Shown piece by piece: positions 22,201 through 33,021 of a stretch of DNA of 64,000 nucleotides (position 1 is the first letter of the stretch; each line of letters begins with the position of its first letter). This stretch comes from Litsea cubeba (taxonomy: Eukaryota; Streptophyta; Magnoliopsida; Laurales; Lauraceae). Position numbers and translations under genes: made by a program. The stretch spans positions 56,811,852-56,875,851 of the forward strand of contig CM022949.1 in the NCBI GenBank assembly GCA_012931725.1, read 5' to 3'. The notes under the pieces are model-generated. The model worked only from the letters and a program-made list of their open reading frames with translations. It ran no database searches and was not told the DNA's origin.

Positions 22201-22275
22201 GGGTCGCAGACCCCCGCGACCCTGGCCCATGGTCGTAGGCCCCTGCGACCCTGGCCCAGGGTCGCCAGTGACCAT
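22201..22275. promoter_or_regulatory. Cluster of GGGTCGC/GCGACCC inverted motifs in the D LTR
   Basis: GGGTCGC (22201), GCGACCC (22216), GGTCGT (22231), GCGACCC (22245) and GGGTCGC (22259) alternate in orientation every 14-15 bp, followed by CCCGGGTCACCGGG. This is a GC island in an AT-rich LTR, about 700 bp upstream of the TATA box. Stable hairpins are possible between any neighbouring pair. Confidence 0.6.
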
Positions 22276-22950
22276 GGATCCCCGGGTCACCGGGTTTGCC
22301 CCAAAAGGCCCATTTTTCGTCTATTTTTCGCGATTCGAAGCTTCCAACTCCTGGGATTTTCCAAAATCCATACTTTTGAGGCACCAAATCCTTCGACATC
22401 CGTCAAATTCATGGGTCAATCGTCAAGAGTATCACAATCAATATTGATCACCAACTGGTCAACCAAAAAGTGTGCTTTCTACCCGATCGATCGAGAAATC
22501 GACAGGACAGATGACACCGACCCACTGTTGACAATCAATGCCTGAAGTTACGTAGTCATCCGATGTCGATCTATATGAAGATCCATCAATGATCATCGCC
22601 AGAAGAATCCCAAAAGACGCTGCACGGCCCACGACTCTTCAACTGCTCGGCGACCACTTAATGTGATTAACTGACTAGCTTTATTGCAGTCATTAATTCA
22701 TTTCTTTGGACGGCCCAATCAGAAACGAACATCCAGGAGTTACAAGTAAATTGATTCATGGCATTTAAACCATGTAACTCCTCCCATCATGGTGATTAAA
22801 GGCGACTAAATGCCCTCAATCTCCACCGGCCAATCAGAAGCCAAGAAAAAGGAGTTACAAAATAATGAAATAAATCTTGTAACTCCTCCTTTTATGTAGC
22901 TCTATGACAATTAAAGCTCATAAATCCTCCTAAATGGCTACCTAAAAGCC

Positions 22951-22958
22951 TATAAATA
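22951..22958 (+). promoter_or_regulatory. TATA box of the D LTR
   Basis: TATAAATA within CCTATAAATAGGAGAGC. The inverted copy keeps the same context (about 60891-60903, reverse). Confidence 0.7.
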
Positions 22959-23457
22959 GGAGAGCACTCCAAAGCATTCTAGAGATCGGAAAATATTTCC
23001 ACAGATCACAGATCAGAAAAAAGCACAGAAAATCCAGAGAAAGAAAGAGAGAAAAATCTGCGAAAGTTCTACACCGGCCACCACTACAAGGTGACGAAAG
23101 TCCCTTGGAGGGCACCCCCCGAGTCCTTGCCTTCTCATTCCGCTTCCAATGGCTTAGACGTGGCTTTTCAGCCCATATACTTAGCTTTTTATTGGACATA
23201 GGACCTCCTCTTGGTCTTTGTCCTCTAAAAATCTGAGGTTATAACCAAGTCAAGCGAATCAAGAGCATCCGCTGTTCTCATCTGAATGGATGATGGAGAA
23301 GTCCACACATGGCTTGCGACCGTCAATCTGAAAGAGTCCCCCACAATCTACTGAGAAGTTAGATCCTCATTTTCTTGCTTGTCATTGTATGCAGTATTTT
23401 TCCAAAAGAGACAAAAATCACAACTCTTGTCTTTCATTATTGATAAGAATTGTAAAT

Positions 23458-23540
23458 CGACTATAAACGCCAAAATCGGCTATAAACGCCAAAAATTGGC
23501 TATAAATGCTAAAAATCGGCTATAAATGCCAAAACATCGC
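23458..23540 (+). repeat. Short tandem repeat, four copies of a 20-21-bp unit
   Basis: Four copies of CGGCTATAAAYGCCAAAAAT. The corresponding stretch in the inverted LTR (about 60370-60395) holds only one, so the unit has expanded or contracted between copies. Confidence 0.85.
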
Positions 23541-23806
23541 CTTTCACGGCAAATCAAGAAAATGTCTCTTTTCTTAAATATATGTGCAATGGAAAACTTG
23601 AAAGAAGTTGATTTCCTTTTTACTTGCGAAGGTCGATCTCCGGATCACTACCTGCAATTCCAAGTAAAATAGAAAATCTGGCACACCCACACACACAAAA
23701 ATATTGATACCCACTTTGCCACCAGTCACGAAAGGGTCGTACCCCCACGGACTCTCATTTCCACCGACCTCAGTAGAATAGTGCGCAGACGCTCGGTCCA
23801 TGAAGC

Positions 23807-23824
23807 TGGCTCCACCCGGTGGGA
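23807..23824 (+). promoter_or_regulatory. Primer-binding site of element D
   Basis: TGGCTCCACCCGGTGGGA lies six bases after the LTR end and has the TGG...GTGGGA layout of the PBS of the Tat-like elements at both window ends. The tRNA is not assigned. Confidence 0.6.
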
Positions 23825-24039
23825 CTCGTTCATTTGAGAACATGATGCTTGGAAATGAAATATTTACAAACCATATTTTTGCTCTATGTTTTATACTTCT
23901 TTTCTGGATTCCTTGGTTGCTTTCTAGTTGGTGGCCTATGTTGGATTTCGCATCTAAAAAAAATGAGATGGGATTTTTTGGAAATTTCTAATTCTTTGAA
24001 TTTATTTCCACTCTTTCTATTTAAAAAAAAAAAAAATCA

Positions 24040-25140
24040 AATTTCTCAGTTTGGATTCAAAATTGAGAAACTTTGATCATCTCCTTTCGTTCGTGTGCTC
24101 GTAGAAATTGTTGAGCATGTTCGAATTAGGATTTGAGCCATCGTTTCTCTTCGATGAGTTCGTTAGAGATCTTAAAAAATAAAAAAAAATCAGATTTCTC
24201 ATTTTTGGATTCAAAATTGAGAAACTTTGATCCTTTCCTTTTCGGGCACCGGTGCTTGCAGAAATGTTGAGCCTGTGACGAATCGGGGATTGGGCCATCG
24301 TTTCTCTTCGATGAGTCTGTTCGGGATTTCAAAAAAAAATAGATTTCTCATTTTGGATTCAAAATTGAGAAACTTTGATCCTTTCCTTTCGTTCGTGTGC
24401 TCGCAGAAATTGTTGAGCCTGTTCGAATTAGGATTTAGGCCATCGTTTCTCTTCGATGAGTTCATTTGGGATTAAAAAAAAAGGCATAGACCACTAAGGT
24501 TAAACCAATTGCATTCTTTGATCACGGTTGATTCAAGAAAAGCCTTGTCTAGAGTGTGGAGACAACTTGACTGTTCTAGGCAAGGGTCCTCCAAACGGGT
24601 TCATTAAGTAATCCTACCCTTACCTGGGGGCAATTCTATCAATCGAGATTTCATAAGACCGGGTTAGAAGGCTTATGTGTACTCTCTCATCTTTTAAATG
24701 AAAATTTTTAAAATAAAAAAATTTTCAAAATAAAATTTTTTAAATAATAAATAAAAAAATTAAAAAAAGAGATTTTTCAAAAAAGAAATCTTAAAATAAA
24801 ATTAAAAAAAGAGATTTAAAAAAGAAAATCTTCAAAAAAAAAACTTCCGTCATTTTTGGGTTCAGATCGGAGAAATTTTGGTCTCTTCCCTTCTGAGCAC
24901 TGGCGCTCGCGGAATTCGTTGAGCCCGTGTTGAGACTGGAATGCCTTTTACTCTCTTTGATGAACCCGATCTTGGCCTTTCAAAAAAAAATATCGTCAAT
25001 TTTGGGTTGAGATCCGAGAAATTATGGTTCTTTCCCTTCTGGGTACTGGCGCTCGCGGAAATCGTTGAGCCGTATTTGGATCGGAATACCATTTGCTCTC
25101 TTTGATGAATCCAATCTTGACCTTTCAAAACAGAGAATCT
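24040..25140 (+). repeat. Leader repeat array of element D, five units of about 150 bp
   Basis: Three similar units share GGATTCAAAATTGAGAAAC at 24053, 24207 and 24355 (steps 154 and 148) and end in CTCTTCGATGAGT. Two more diverged units (about 24850 and 25000) carry GGGTTCAGATCGGAGAAAT and CTCTTTGATGAAYCC. Between them 24480-24850 is unrelated, including a run of A-rich slippage sequence. The array is non-coding and lies between PBS and gag. Confidence 0.75.
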
Positions 25141-25517
25141 CATCTCATGGATGCAGTCTCCAAACATTTGTGCCTAGCAATACTGGTACGCCCTTTCAGG
25201 GTCAACTGTATTCGTGACCGACACATTTGTAACTCCAACCTTATATTCTTCTTATCTCGAGCAAGCTTTGCTTCTCGATAAGTCGAATTTAGGTTCACAA
25301 TGCTTCTAGCAGTCACTGGGACGCTCGTTCTGGGCTTCCCATACTTGCGCTCAGAACAATTATACCATCTATGGCTTTTTGCCTTCTTCATGTCGCTTGG
25401 GTCATGTCCCTCTAGCGATTTGAAAGGACAATACTATGGAACTTCCCATTTATGATCATTATATTATTGTGATTACTAATGGATGTGGTCTTGTTTAGGA
25501 AATTTTCAAAACTAACA

Positions 25518-28500
25518 ATGGCAGCTTCCTTGACCATTACTTTTGATGAGAACAAGCACCAACTCATGCTTCAACAGAAGTAAACCACACGCACCTACAA
25601 GTGCCCTGTCAGTTGCCGAAGCGTCAACTCCCTCGGCAACTCTCTGAACTCCGGGTTGACCTCGACTCCCCGGACTATCGTCTTTGGGACGCTGGGACCA
25701 TTCCCACTTCCCGAGGAACAAACAGCTCCTTCCAAGAAGCAGAAGCTCGCCTCCCAACGTTTCACTACCATGACACCAAAGGCGAGCACCAAAAAGCCTG
25801 AAGCCCAGGGCACCCCCACGAAGCCTCAACCCATAAACAACCAGGTCTATCCCAAGACTTGGTTAACAAGACCTTTACCAAAACAAAGAAGGTCCCAAAC
25901 ATCCACCAAGCTGGCATACCTGGCCCCACTCAAGGAGAACCAGTTCTACCCTCTTACCTACATGAAATAGGAGAGACCCATCTCCAACCTGACTCCTAAG
26001 TCAACCCAGCATGAGCCGGCTTGTTCCTACAAGCCCAAAATCAAATCATGCATCACTAGGCCTCTACATGCACCAGCTAAGGCCTACAATCCTGCAGTTT
26101 GACCCTTCATCTCTACAGGGGCCGAACTCGAAAAATTCAAAGCTTCGCCGCAACAGGCGAAGGACCGGGTTCGCATCCTGTCCTTGCTAACTACAAAGAA
26201 GATAGGCTTGGCTGCTGCGCCTGAGGGAGCACATCCTTCATTGTCAAAGCCCAGCCAGAGCTTACTGAAGCTCAAATTGCTCGTCGTATACGCCGCCGCG
26301 TGTCATATCAACAAAAGAGACTAGAGAAGCAAAGGACCCAGCCTCCTACACTTCAAGTCTCTCACAAATGGGTCAAAAAAGAAAGACCTGACCAAGTTGA
26401 TGCTGTCCATATGGTTGGAAAAACCAGAAGACACCAAAAGTCAGTAACAAAAATCCATGTCCGACGTCTGGTGACCCGCAGCGTCTCCTGGACAATAAGA
26501 CATTCAAAAGAATCCCCTACTCCTTCAAGCCAAGGACGATAGAGTGATCCTCCCTCAAGCTCTTCATAAAAAAGAATGAGCCCTAGCTCAGTCACCAGGA
26601 CTGTTTCTTCGTTCGAATCCCGAGGGATGAGCGTCCTGGTTACAAATTTTGAGCCACCACCCGCAATCCACCTCAAGATGATGCGCTCACATGCATCCAG
26701 CAGTTGGAACAAGGCCAACAGAGGATTGAAACTCTGATGGAAAACCTTATCCTCGCCTTCCAAAATCAGGCGAACAATGAACCTCCTCCGAATCATCAAG
26801 ATGATGAGGTAAACTGAGAAGAAAATGAGTCACACGCCCTCACCAAAAAGGACGTAGATAGTATCCTCGCCAAAGCAAAAGAAGAGGATATACTCAAGGA
26901 GCATGGGATCAAACCACATACCCCTTATGGATGGACTCTGTCCCGTTCCTTACAAAATTCAAACATCCTACTCTCCAAACATATATGGGGAAAGGATCCG
27001 CCAGACAGAACGTCATCCACTTCAAGATCTTGACGAGAACTATCGCGGATCAAGATGCACTCAAGAGCCACCTCTTTGCAAGTACCCTAAAAGGTACGGT
27101 CTTTGATTGGTACTCCACTTTGCCGGATGACTCCATCCAAAACTGGGTCATGCTAGAGACACCTTCCTAACTCACTTCAAAGGTGAGGATCATCTCGCTA
27201 CTATGGCTCAGCTTTGTAGCCTAAAACAGGGGGAGAATGAGTCAACATACGACTTCATTCACAAATGGAAAGCAATGGCATACAAATGCTCTGATGTATT
27301 ACCACAAGCGTCCCTAGCCGACATCTGCCGAAACAACATGAGAGCTAGAATCCGTTCCATGATCATCGCCAACAAATCAAAGAACCTGGGAGAACTCCTA
27401 GAAGTTATTATGGAAGCTAAAACGGTGACTAAAGACCTCAACAGTAAAAAATCATCAAGAAAAGAGCCAACCGCCATTGCAACCTCTAAAATAAAGAAAA
27501 AAGAGGTTCTCAATGTGCAGACCAAGTCAGCTCCTCAGCCACCAAAGAAAGCTGAAAACAAAGCTGCTGTAAGAGACCTGAACTCTCAGATGCCTTCAAA
27601 GAGAGAGTAGAAAAGAAATACCTATTCGATGAAGATGTTGATGAAATCTTCGAGGCTCTCGTGGCAAATGGCAAGCTCACCTTGCCTGAACCCAAAAGAC
27701 CGGGAGATGTTGGCAAAACCAACAATCCTCTCAATTAATGCTTTGTTGTGAGAGTGAAAATAAACGAGATTTGAAAATACGGAGTCATCACCTTTGACAA
27801 AAACTATGGGCCTGCCTCCGTTAACATGTGGTCATGTCGACAAACATCAAAATCACCGAAGAAGAAGATCACTACTTCCTTCAAGGTGATAAACACAATC
27901 TAAGCGTCCAAAGAACTGGTTCCTTACCCGACACCAGATGGACAACCCATATGGGTACATCCCGATCTCCTGGAAGATGAAAATTGGGAGGTCATGAAAA
28001 CAAAGCCTACAGCTCAATAGTGAAGGTAGGCTAGGAAATATCTCCTCAAGCTCAAACGACAAGAGAAGACCCGGCCAAAACAAGAAGTCAAAGAAAAGCA
28101 GAAGCCTCCTCTACCGCTTCACTTGAGGCAACGAAAACGTCCCTTCCAGAGACTTCAAAGGGGGTTAAGAAAATTCACTCTTAGTGATTTCATGCCACCT
28201 CAATTCAAAGAAAAAGCCACACAGGGGCATCATTCTCTTGCAATTCAGTAGTTGGATTCTCCATTGATGGATACGAGTCCAGCGACACCGACGATGGATT
28301 CGAATCCAACTACACCGATGAGTGGGAGGAATCCCTTGAAATAGGAGAATATCTCTCCGATGAAGAATGGGTTCCTGAAACTCACCTTATGCTAGTAATC
28401 TGGTATAACCCCTTACAGCCACCCGGATCCTAGTCTGATGATGAAGAAGACTAAGAGGCTGTACAAGAAAATGTTGTTGACCCAGCACCAGTCATTGCTC

Positions 28501-28888
28501 AAGTAGAAATCAACTATGTTGAACCACGAAGAGCAGACGAAGAAGAAGATTTGGCTCTTATGCCTGATTTTGAAGAATATGCAAGGATCTTGCAGCATCT
28601 CGCTCTGGAACAAGAGCAAGACCGCGTCAACAAGCCTCCTCGCAATCCAGAGCCTGAAGTCCCTGAAGACCATCAGGTACATCCTCCCTTAACTCCTAAA
28701 AATGGAGAAAATTGCTGGATAGATGATCCTCTTGCATCCGAGGATGAGTCTGACTCCAAACAGGCAACTTCTCCTGTTAGAGCTTCCTGTAATGTGATAA
28801 ATCGGGATTATAGCTCTAAAGAAGCATCGTCTGATGAGATCACTTATACTCCGGTAACACCTAGTAATGTATCCTCTGGAGCTACCTC
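25518..28888 (+). pseudogene. Element D gag-pro region, decayed, interrupted by element A
   Basis: An ATG at 25518 (MAASLTITFDENKHQ) meets a stop after 21 codons. Proline- and lysine-rich blocks follow in other frames (25656-25968, 26300-26540). The capsid-type gag domain is clear at 26880-27610: FLTKFKHPTLQTYMGKGS, LFASTLKGTVFDWYSTLPD, and after a frame change FTHFKGEDHL and LKQGENESTYDFIHKWKAM. A lysine-rich nucleocapsid-like stretch follows. Bases 27610-28550 are broken by stops. From 28551 an acidic linker is open up to the junction with A (last codons SSGATS). Reading resumes in the same frame at 59391. Gag would form the particle shell and bind RNA; this copy has many stops and is dead. 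It is Ty3/gypsy by the W-Y-x-x-LP and Q-x-x-x-E-S-x-x-x-F-I pattern. Confidence 0.75.
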
Positions 28889-29380
28889 TGTAAGATCCCG
28901 ACCCCAGTTCTTTTGTTTACTATGGTTTTAATCATGGTTTGGCTTTTTAAGCGAGATTTGATTCAGTTTGACCTTGTTTTCGAGTTTGATTGGATTTTTC
29001 CATAGCCTTGAAGACCGTTGACTTTGGTTTGACCCGGTATATACGATATGTATTTTTATGAGAAATTACTTTTGATTTCTAAAAATTCTGATTTTGGTGT
29101 ATTTCGACTCATTTTATGAAGTTTAACAACTTTCATGTTTTGACCATTTTGATTTGATGATCAGAAAATGCGTTTTTCGAGAAAAAGGGCAAAACTGACT
29201 TTTCACCCTAAATCTGTCCATGAATTTCGAAAATTCCAGAAATTGGGGAAAATATACTTTTTGGAAAGTAGATATTTCGCCGATCGTTTTTGTCTTCTTC
29301 GTCGTTTTCGTTCGGGGCCCGCAAATTTTAGTTTTAGCCTTGTGAAGTTTGGGGCCCATGGGGCCCAACCCATTGTTCTC

Positions 29381-29390
29381 TTTATAAGAA
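29381..29390 (+). promoter_or_regulatory. TATA-like box in the A LTR
   Basis: TTTATAAGAA about 490 bp into the LTR, followed by a CT-rich stretch as in plant leaders. B has CTTATAAGAGG at the same relative place (about 35847 and 41817). If correct, U3 is short (about 0.5 kb) and R-U5 is about 3.6 kb. Confidence 0.5.
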
Positions 29391-30280
29391 GCCATGGGCT
29401 CTTGTCTTCCCCATTCTTTTTCCTTTTTCCTGCAACAAGGGAGGAGATAGGGTTTTCCCCCAGCCCCTTTCCCTCTCCTCATGTATCTCTTGTTCTTTGA
29501 TGCTAATGGGAGATTTGAGCTTCCCATTTTCTTCTCCTCTCTCCAAGCTTTCCATAGATGTCTTTTGCAAGAGATTTGAGCTAGGAGAGACCACCTTTCC
29601 ATGCATTTCTTCTTGGTTTGAGCTTTTATAAGGTGAGCAATGGATTTCTTTCTCCAAATCTTGGTTTTCCAAACCATTTTGAAGGGTTTTGTCATTATGC
29701 AATGGGTTTTCATGGAGATTTACAATGGATTGGATTTCTAGGGTTTCTCTTGAGCTATTTTGGGGATTTTGTAATTTTGGAGCTTGAGCCCATCAGAGGA
29801 CCTTCATGGAGTGTTTTGTATCTTCTCTTGTCTAAGGCAAGTAGATTCTACAATTAGTATGATGATTCTCTTATTTAGTTCCATTTCATGAATTTTGCTT
29901 CTTATGTGCTAATCTTCTTTGATTTATGGTTTTACTTTGATTAAATGAACCAAGGTTGTGTGGATTTCCATTTATGTATGGTCTTACAATGTGTTGGAAG
30001 TGGCTTTCATCTTGGTCATGTAGAAAATTTGATCTTCTTGTGTTAAGAGTTAGGTTCAAAGAAATGGGGAGAAACTTTGTTTTAAAAAAAGAGTGATTGT
30101 TTGGTTAATTGGGTTGATATGGAATGGTGATTTGATGAGTTTGGAAGGTCAAGGAAGGGCCCAAAGGATCTAGGAACATTGTGTGAAAGATTGGGAATGG
30201 AAAAGATCTCAAAAAAAAATTGGAAAAGAAAAAAAAAAAGAGAAGGAAGAAGACAGCCGGGCTGGACTGGGCAGGCCCAG

Positions 30281-30394
30281 TCCGCTCGAGCGACCCACTG
30301 GGTCGCTCGAGCGGACCAGGCCCTGCCTGGCCCTCGCTCGAGCGACCCAGCTACTGTCTGGGTCCGCTCGAGCGGACCTGGGTTCGCTCGAGCG
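30281..30394. promoter_or_regulatory. Palindrome cluster of the A LTR, five CGCTCGAGCG boxes
   Basis: Boxes start at 30283, 30304, 30335, 30365 and 30385 (steps 21, 31, 30, 20). Bases 30281-30297 and 30299-30315 are perfect inverted copies with a single-base spacer. It is located downstream of the TATA-like box, so it would be in the transcript. The 3' LTR copy (about 56655-56770) has one box changed to CGCTCAAGCG near 56743, a CpG-deamination type change. Confidence 0.8.
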
Positions 30395-30579
30395 AGGCCC
30401 AGCTCAGTCTGGGGCTGGTTTGGGCCCGAGTTTGGATTGTTTGTGGGCCGGATTGTTGGGGCTTCCTTGGGCCTGATTCAAGTCAGCTTTTGGGTCAATT
30501 CAAGATCTGATATTGGGTCATCTTCGGGCCTGATATTGGACTGTTTTATGGCCTGAATTTCGGGCTACTTTAAGGACTG

Positions 30580-31130
30580 TTTTATGGGCCTGTTCAGGTT
30601 AGTTTTGGGCTCTTTTAAAAATCAGTTTTGTGGGCCATTAAAGGTCTAGTTTGGATTGTTCAAAAAATCAGTTTTGTGGGCCATTAAAAGATTAGTTTTG
30701 GGCTGTTTTGAAACTTGTTTTTATGGGCCATTCAAAGTTTAGTTTTGGGCTGTTTTGAAACTTGTTTGTGGGCCATTCAAGGTTTAGTTTTGGACTATTT
30801 CAAAGTTTGTTTTGTGGGCCAATAAAGGCTGAGTTTTGGGCTGTTATAAAATCTGTGTTGTGGGCCATTCAAAGCTAGTTTTTAAGAGCTGATTTAAGGG
30901 CTGTTTGTGGGCCTGTTCCAAGTTAGTTTTGGGTTGTTTCAAAACTTGTTTCTTGTTCATTAAAGGATTTGTTTTGGGCTGTTTTTAAGGTTTGTTTTGT
31001 GGTCCATTCAAGCTTAGTTTTTGGACTGTTTTAAGAATTGTTTGGGCCTTGTTTAAAGGGGCTATTTTGGGTTAAATGAGTAGACTATTTTGGACTTGGT
31101 TTAAGGCCAGCTATGGGCCTGTTTTTAAGA
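30580..31130 (+). repeat. Degenerate tandem region in the A LTR (about 55-60-bp unit)
   Basis: About ten variants of a unit with GTGGGCCATTCAAAG and TTAGTTTTGGGCTGTTTT follow one another. B has about half as many (36960-37260), which explains most of the 320-bp LTR length difference. No reading frame. Confidence 0.75.
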
Positions 31131-31653
31131 GTTTTGTCATTTCTTTGATACTTGGATATTGGTGAAATGGGAATGATGTGAGAATGTACATATGTGAAAT
31201 TATCCGGGAACCTTTCGTGCCTCAATGCGCACTTTATCATTTAAACATTATGGATTTTCATTGGCATCAAACACACTCTTTACTAATCAATGTTTAAAGG
31301 TTAAATGTGTATTGGGATGGCTCCTTGGTAAGTCATTAAGTCATTCTCCACTATCCATCCCATTTCAAGTCAGATCATGTATTTGTATTTGTATTTGTAT
31401 TTGTATTCTTGGGTAAACTAATTTAAATAGCATCGGTGATTTGTTATAAAATCATGTGGTTTCCCATGTTCGAACGGGTTGATCGTATGATTTTATACAA
31501 ATTACCTTGATGCGTATTTGAACGGTTTACCAGAGATATTCGTATGTTTTCTCCGATTCGATTTGAAAAGAGATTGGAGTATGTTCGTCACATTCGGGAT
31601 TTCTTCGATAAGACTATTGTTTTGACAACACTAGCATTTGAAAGTAAAAACCT

Positions 31654-31780
31654 CGAGGCAAGACGGGGCCAGAGCTATGTGGTGCGAGCCCATGAGCCAA
31701 AGAGGCTATGATTCCGAAAACAAAACCCCGAGGCAAGACGGGGCCAGAGCTATGTGGTGTGAGCCCCTGAGCCAAAGGGA
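31654..31780 (+). repeat. 75-bp tandem pair in the A/B LTR
   Basis: CGAGGCAAGACGGGGCCAGA starts at 31654 and again at 31729, each followed by GCTATGTGGTGYGAGCCC. The same pair is in B (about 37794-37915) and in both 3' LTRs. Confidence 0.85.
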
Positions 31781-32443
31781 TTAGTATTATGTTAGATTTG
31801 TATCGGTTTGAGTTTCGAAAACTAAAGGCACCACTAGGCTTAGGTCACCTTGTCGGGCTGATCACCCGGCTTGGGATCTTTAATCTGTCCGCCAGCTGCA
31901 GCTTGGATTCTGTCTGTACCGACCATGGCAACGGTTTTATCTGCCGGTCCCATTTGTATGGCTACGGTTCTGATTTTTGATCTGCCGGTCCCATTTGTAT
32001 GGCTACGGTTCTGATCCTATTTTTAGTACCACGTTCAGTGGCTACGCTCTGTCTGCTCTTATTACTTCGGTAATAGGAGGATTTAGCTAATTGTGGTCGC
32101 CAAGTTTTATCTGCATATTACCTTATTTTATGATTCTTGTGGGTTATGCTTTTTATGTTTTGATTTGGTTAATGTATACGATATCGATCATTTATTATAT
32201 TGTTGCTATTATTCAGGATTTGAAAGGTATTTCCAACCATTAAATGCTTTATGCGGGTTACTATCTTTCGAAACATTCGTACTTCTGAGATTGTTCTTTT
32301 ATTGCTTGATACTTATGTTCAGTCTTTCGATCGTTTTCTCCCGATTTATTGTTATTATTGTTTAGACTTTATATTTGGTTTTACGATGATTTCGTCAGGT
32401 TTTATGTATGTTCTCTTGTTTCATATTATTTGTTTATTTGCTT

Positions 32444-32535
32444 GCCAGACCGTCGTGTCTGACCCTTTTTGTTTGGTGCCAGTTTCTTCTCTTTCTGGTT
32501 TTAGGTGTTTGATCAGAGGAGGCGGTGGGACCGCC
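32444..32535 (+). promoter_or_regulatory. Conserved hairpin block near the A LTR 3' end
   Basis: GCCAGACCGTCGTGTCTGA (32444-32462) can pair CAGAC with GTCTG. About 60 bp on, GGCGGT-GGG-ACCGCC (32521-32535) is a second hairpin. The first block is identical in B (38587-38605) and C (44833-44851) although surrounding LTR sequence is very different; C keeps the second as GCGGT...ACCGC (44911-44926). Confidence 0.7.
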
Positions 32536-33009
32536 GGTCTGACGTGAGAGGCTGCCCACTGATATCGTCCTGATGTCAAGTTTGGCACCGGAGTTCGTAT
32601 CTAACACTTGGGGTAGTATTCTGTCTAGTTGGATATTTTGTATGGCTTGTTAGCCTTTTTATTTGGGTTGTAATTAAGACACTTGTTAATTGTAAGTTGA
32701 ACATGTGGGAATTAATTAGTCTGTTACTACCAGCTCAGTGTGCTCTGATGTATGATTTATGCCAGTCTGTTTATTGATGGCTTTGTGATATTGGTTGCGT
32801 GCGACACGGAACCCGATGGCCACGGATTCCGGGTCGTAACACCATGTTTAGCTTCCGCGAAAAATATACTCTGATGGTGATGGAATTTGTTTATCCTCAT
32901 TCACGTGGATCTTGGGGAACTATAATAAATTTTTTTTTTCAAATTATCCCAAAATTTCGCACTCCGGGATCGGTCCACTGCAGGGCCCGGTTTCGGGGTG
33001 TGACAGGTT

Positions 33010-33021
33010 TGGTATCAGAGC
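33010..33021 (+). promoter_or_regulatory. Primer-binding site of element A
   Basis: TGGTATCAGAGC, complementary to the 3' end of initiator tRNA-Met, four bases after the LTR end. A shared leader block GAGGATTCGTTAGAT follows at 33072-33086. Confidence 0.95.

Larger units (their letters stand above)
20077..23800 (+). repeat. 5' LTR of element D (start uncertain)
   Basis: The 3' end at 23800 (CGGTCCA) is fixed by two observations: the PBS begins six bases later, and the inverted partial copy at 60091-61105 loses similarity exactly there. Contents in order are four diverged units of about 145 bp (interrupted at 20475-21690), a GC-rich inverted-motif cluster (22201-22275), a TATA box (22951) and GGCTATAAAYGCC repeats (23458-23540). 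About 1 kb of R-U5 follows the TATA box. Confidence 0.6.
20077..28888 (+). mobile_element. Ty3/gypsy element 'D', 5' LTR through gag-pro (continues at 59391)
   Basis: Layout is a long repeat-rich LTR (to 23800), PBS (23807), a leader with tandem repeats (24040-25140) and a decayed gag (25518-28888). The frame is cut by element A and resumes at 59391 after the TSD ACCTC. The gag motifs are Ty3/gypsy, and long LTRs plus a long repeat-filled leader suggest a Tat/Ogre-type lineage. RT, RNase H and integrase are not in the window; a G-patch-like segment at 61106-61532 may be a later part of pol. The 5' start is my best guess (TGTCAGAATC). Confidence 0.65.
28889..33005 (+). repeat. 5' LTR of element A, 4,117 bp
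   Basis: TG...CA ends, TATA-like box at 29383, a pyrimidine-rich leader, palindrome cluster 30281-30394, a degenerate GTGGGCC-rich tandem region (30580-31130), a TTTGTA microsatellite (about 31377-31409), a 75-bp tandem pair (31654-31780) and two hairpins near the 3' end. Open stretches such as 30179-30556 fall on the palindrome cluster and recur only because the LTR is duplicated; they are not genes. Confidence 0.93.

Noticed and set aside
21950..22399. 149-codon minus-strand open frame
   Set aside because: Antisense to the D LTR with its GC-rich motif cluster; no family similarity and overlaps known repeat units.
29123..29713. 196-codon minus-strand open frame, repeated at 55477-56064
   Set aside because: Antisense of the A LTR leader; present twice only through LTR duplication.
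30179..30556. Overlapping open frames rich in Ser, Leu, Glu, Arg over the A LTR (and at 36561-37034, 52747-53220, 56549-56930)
   Set aside because: They translate the palindrome cluster and recur only because the LTRs are duplicated; no protein similarity.
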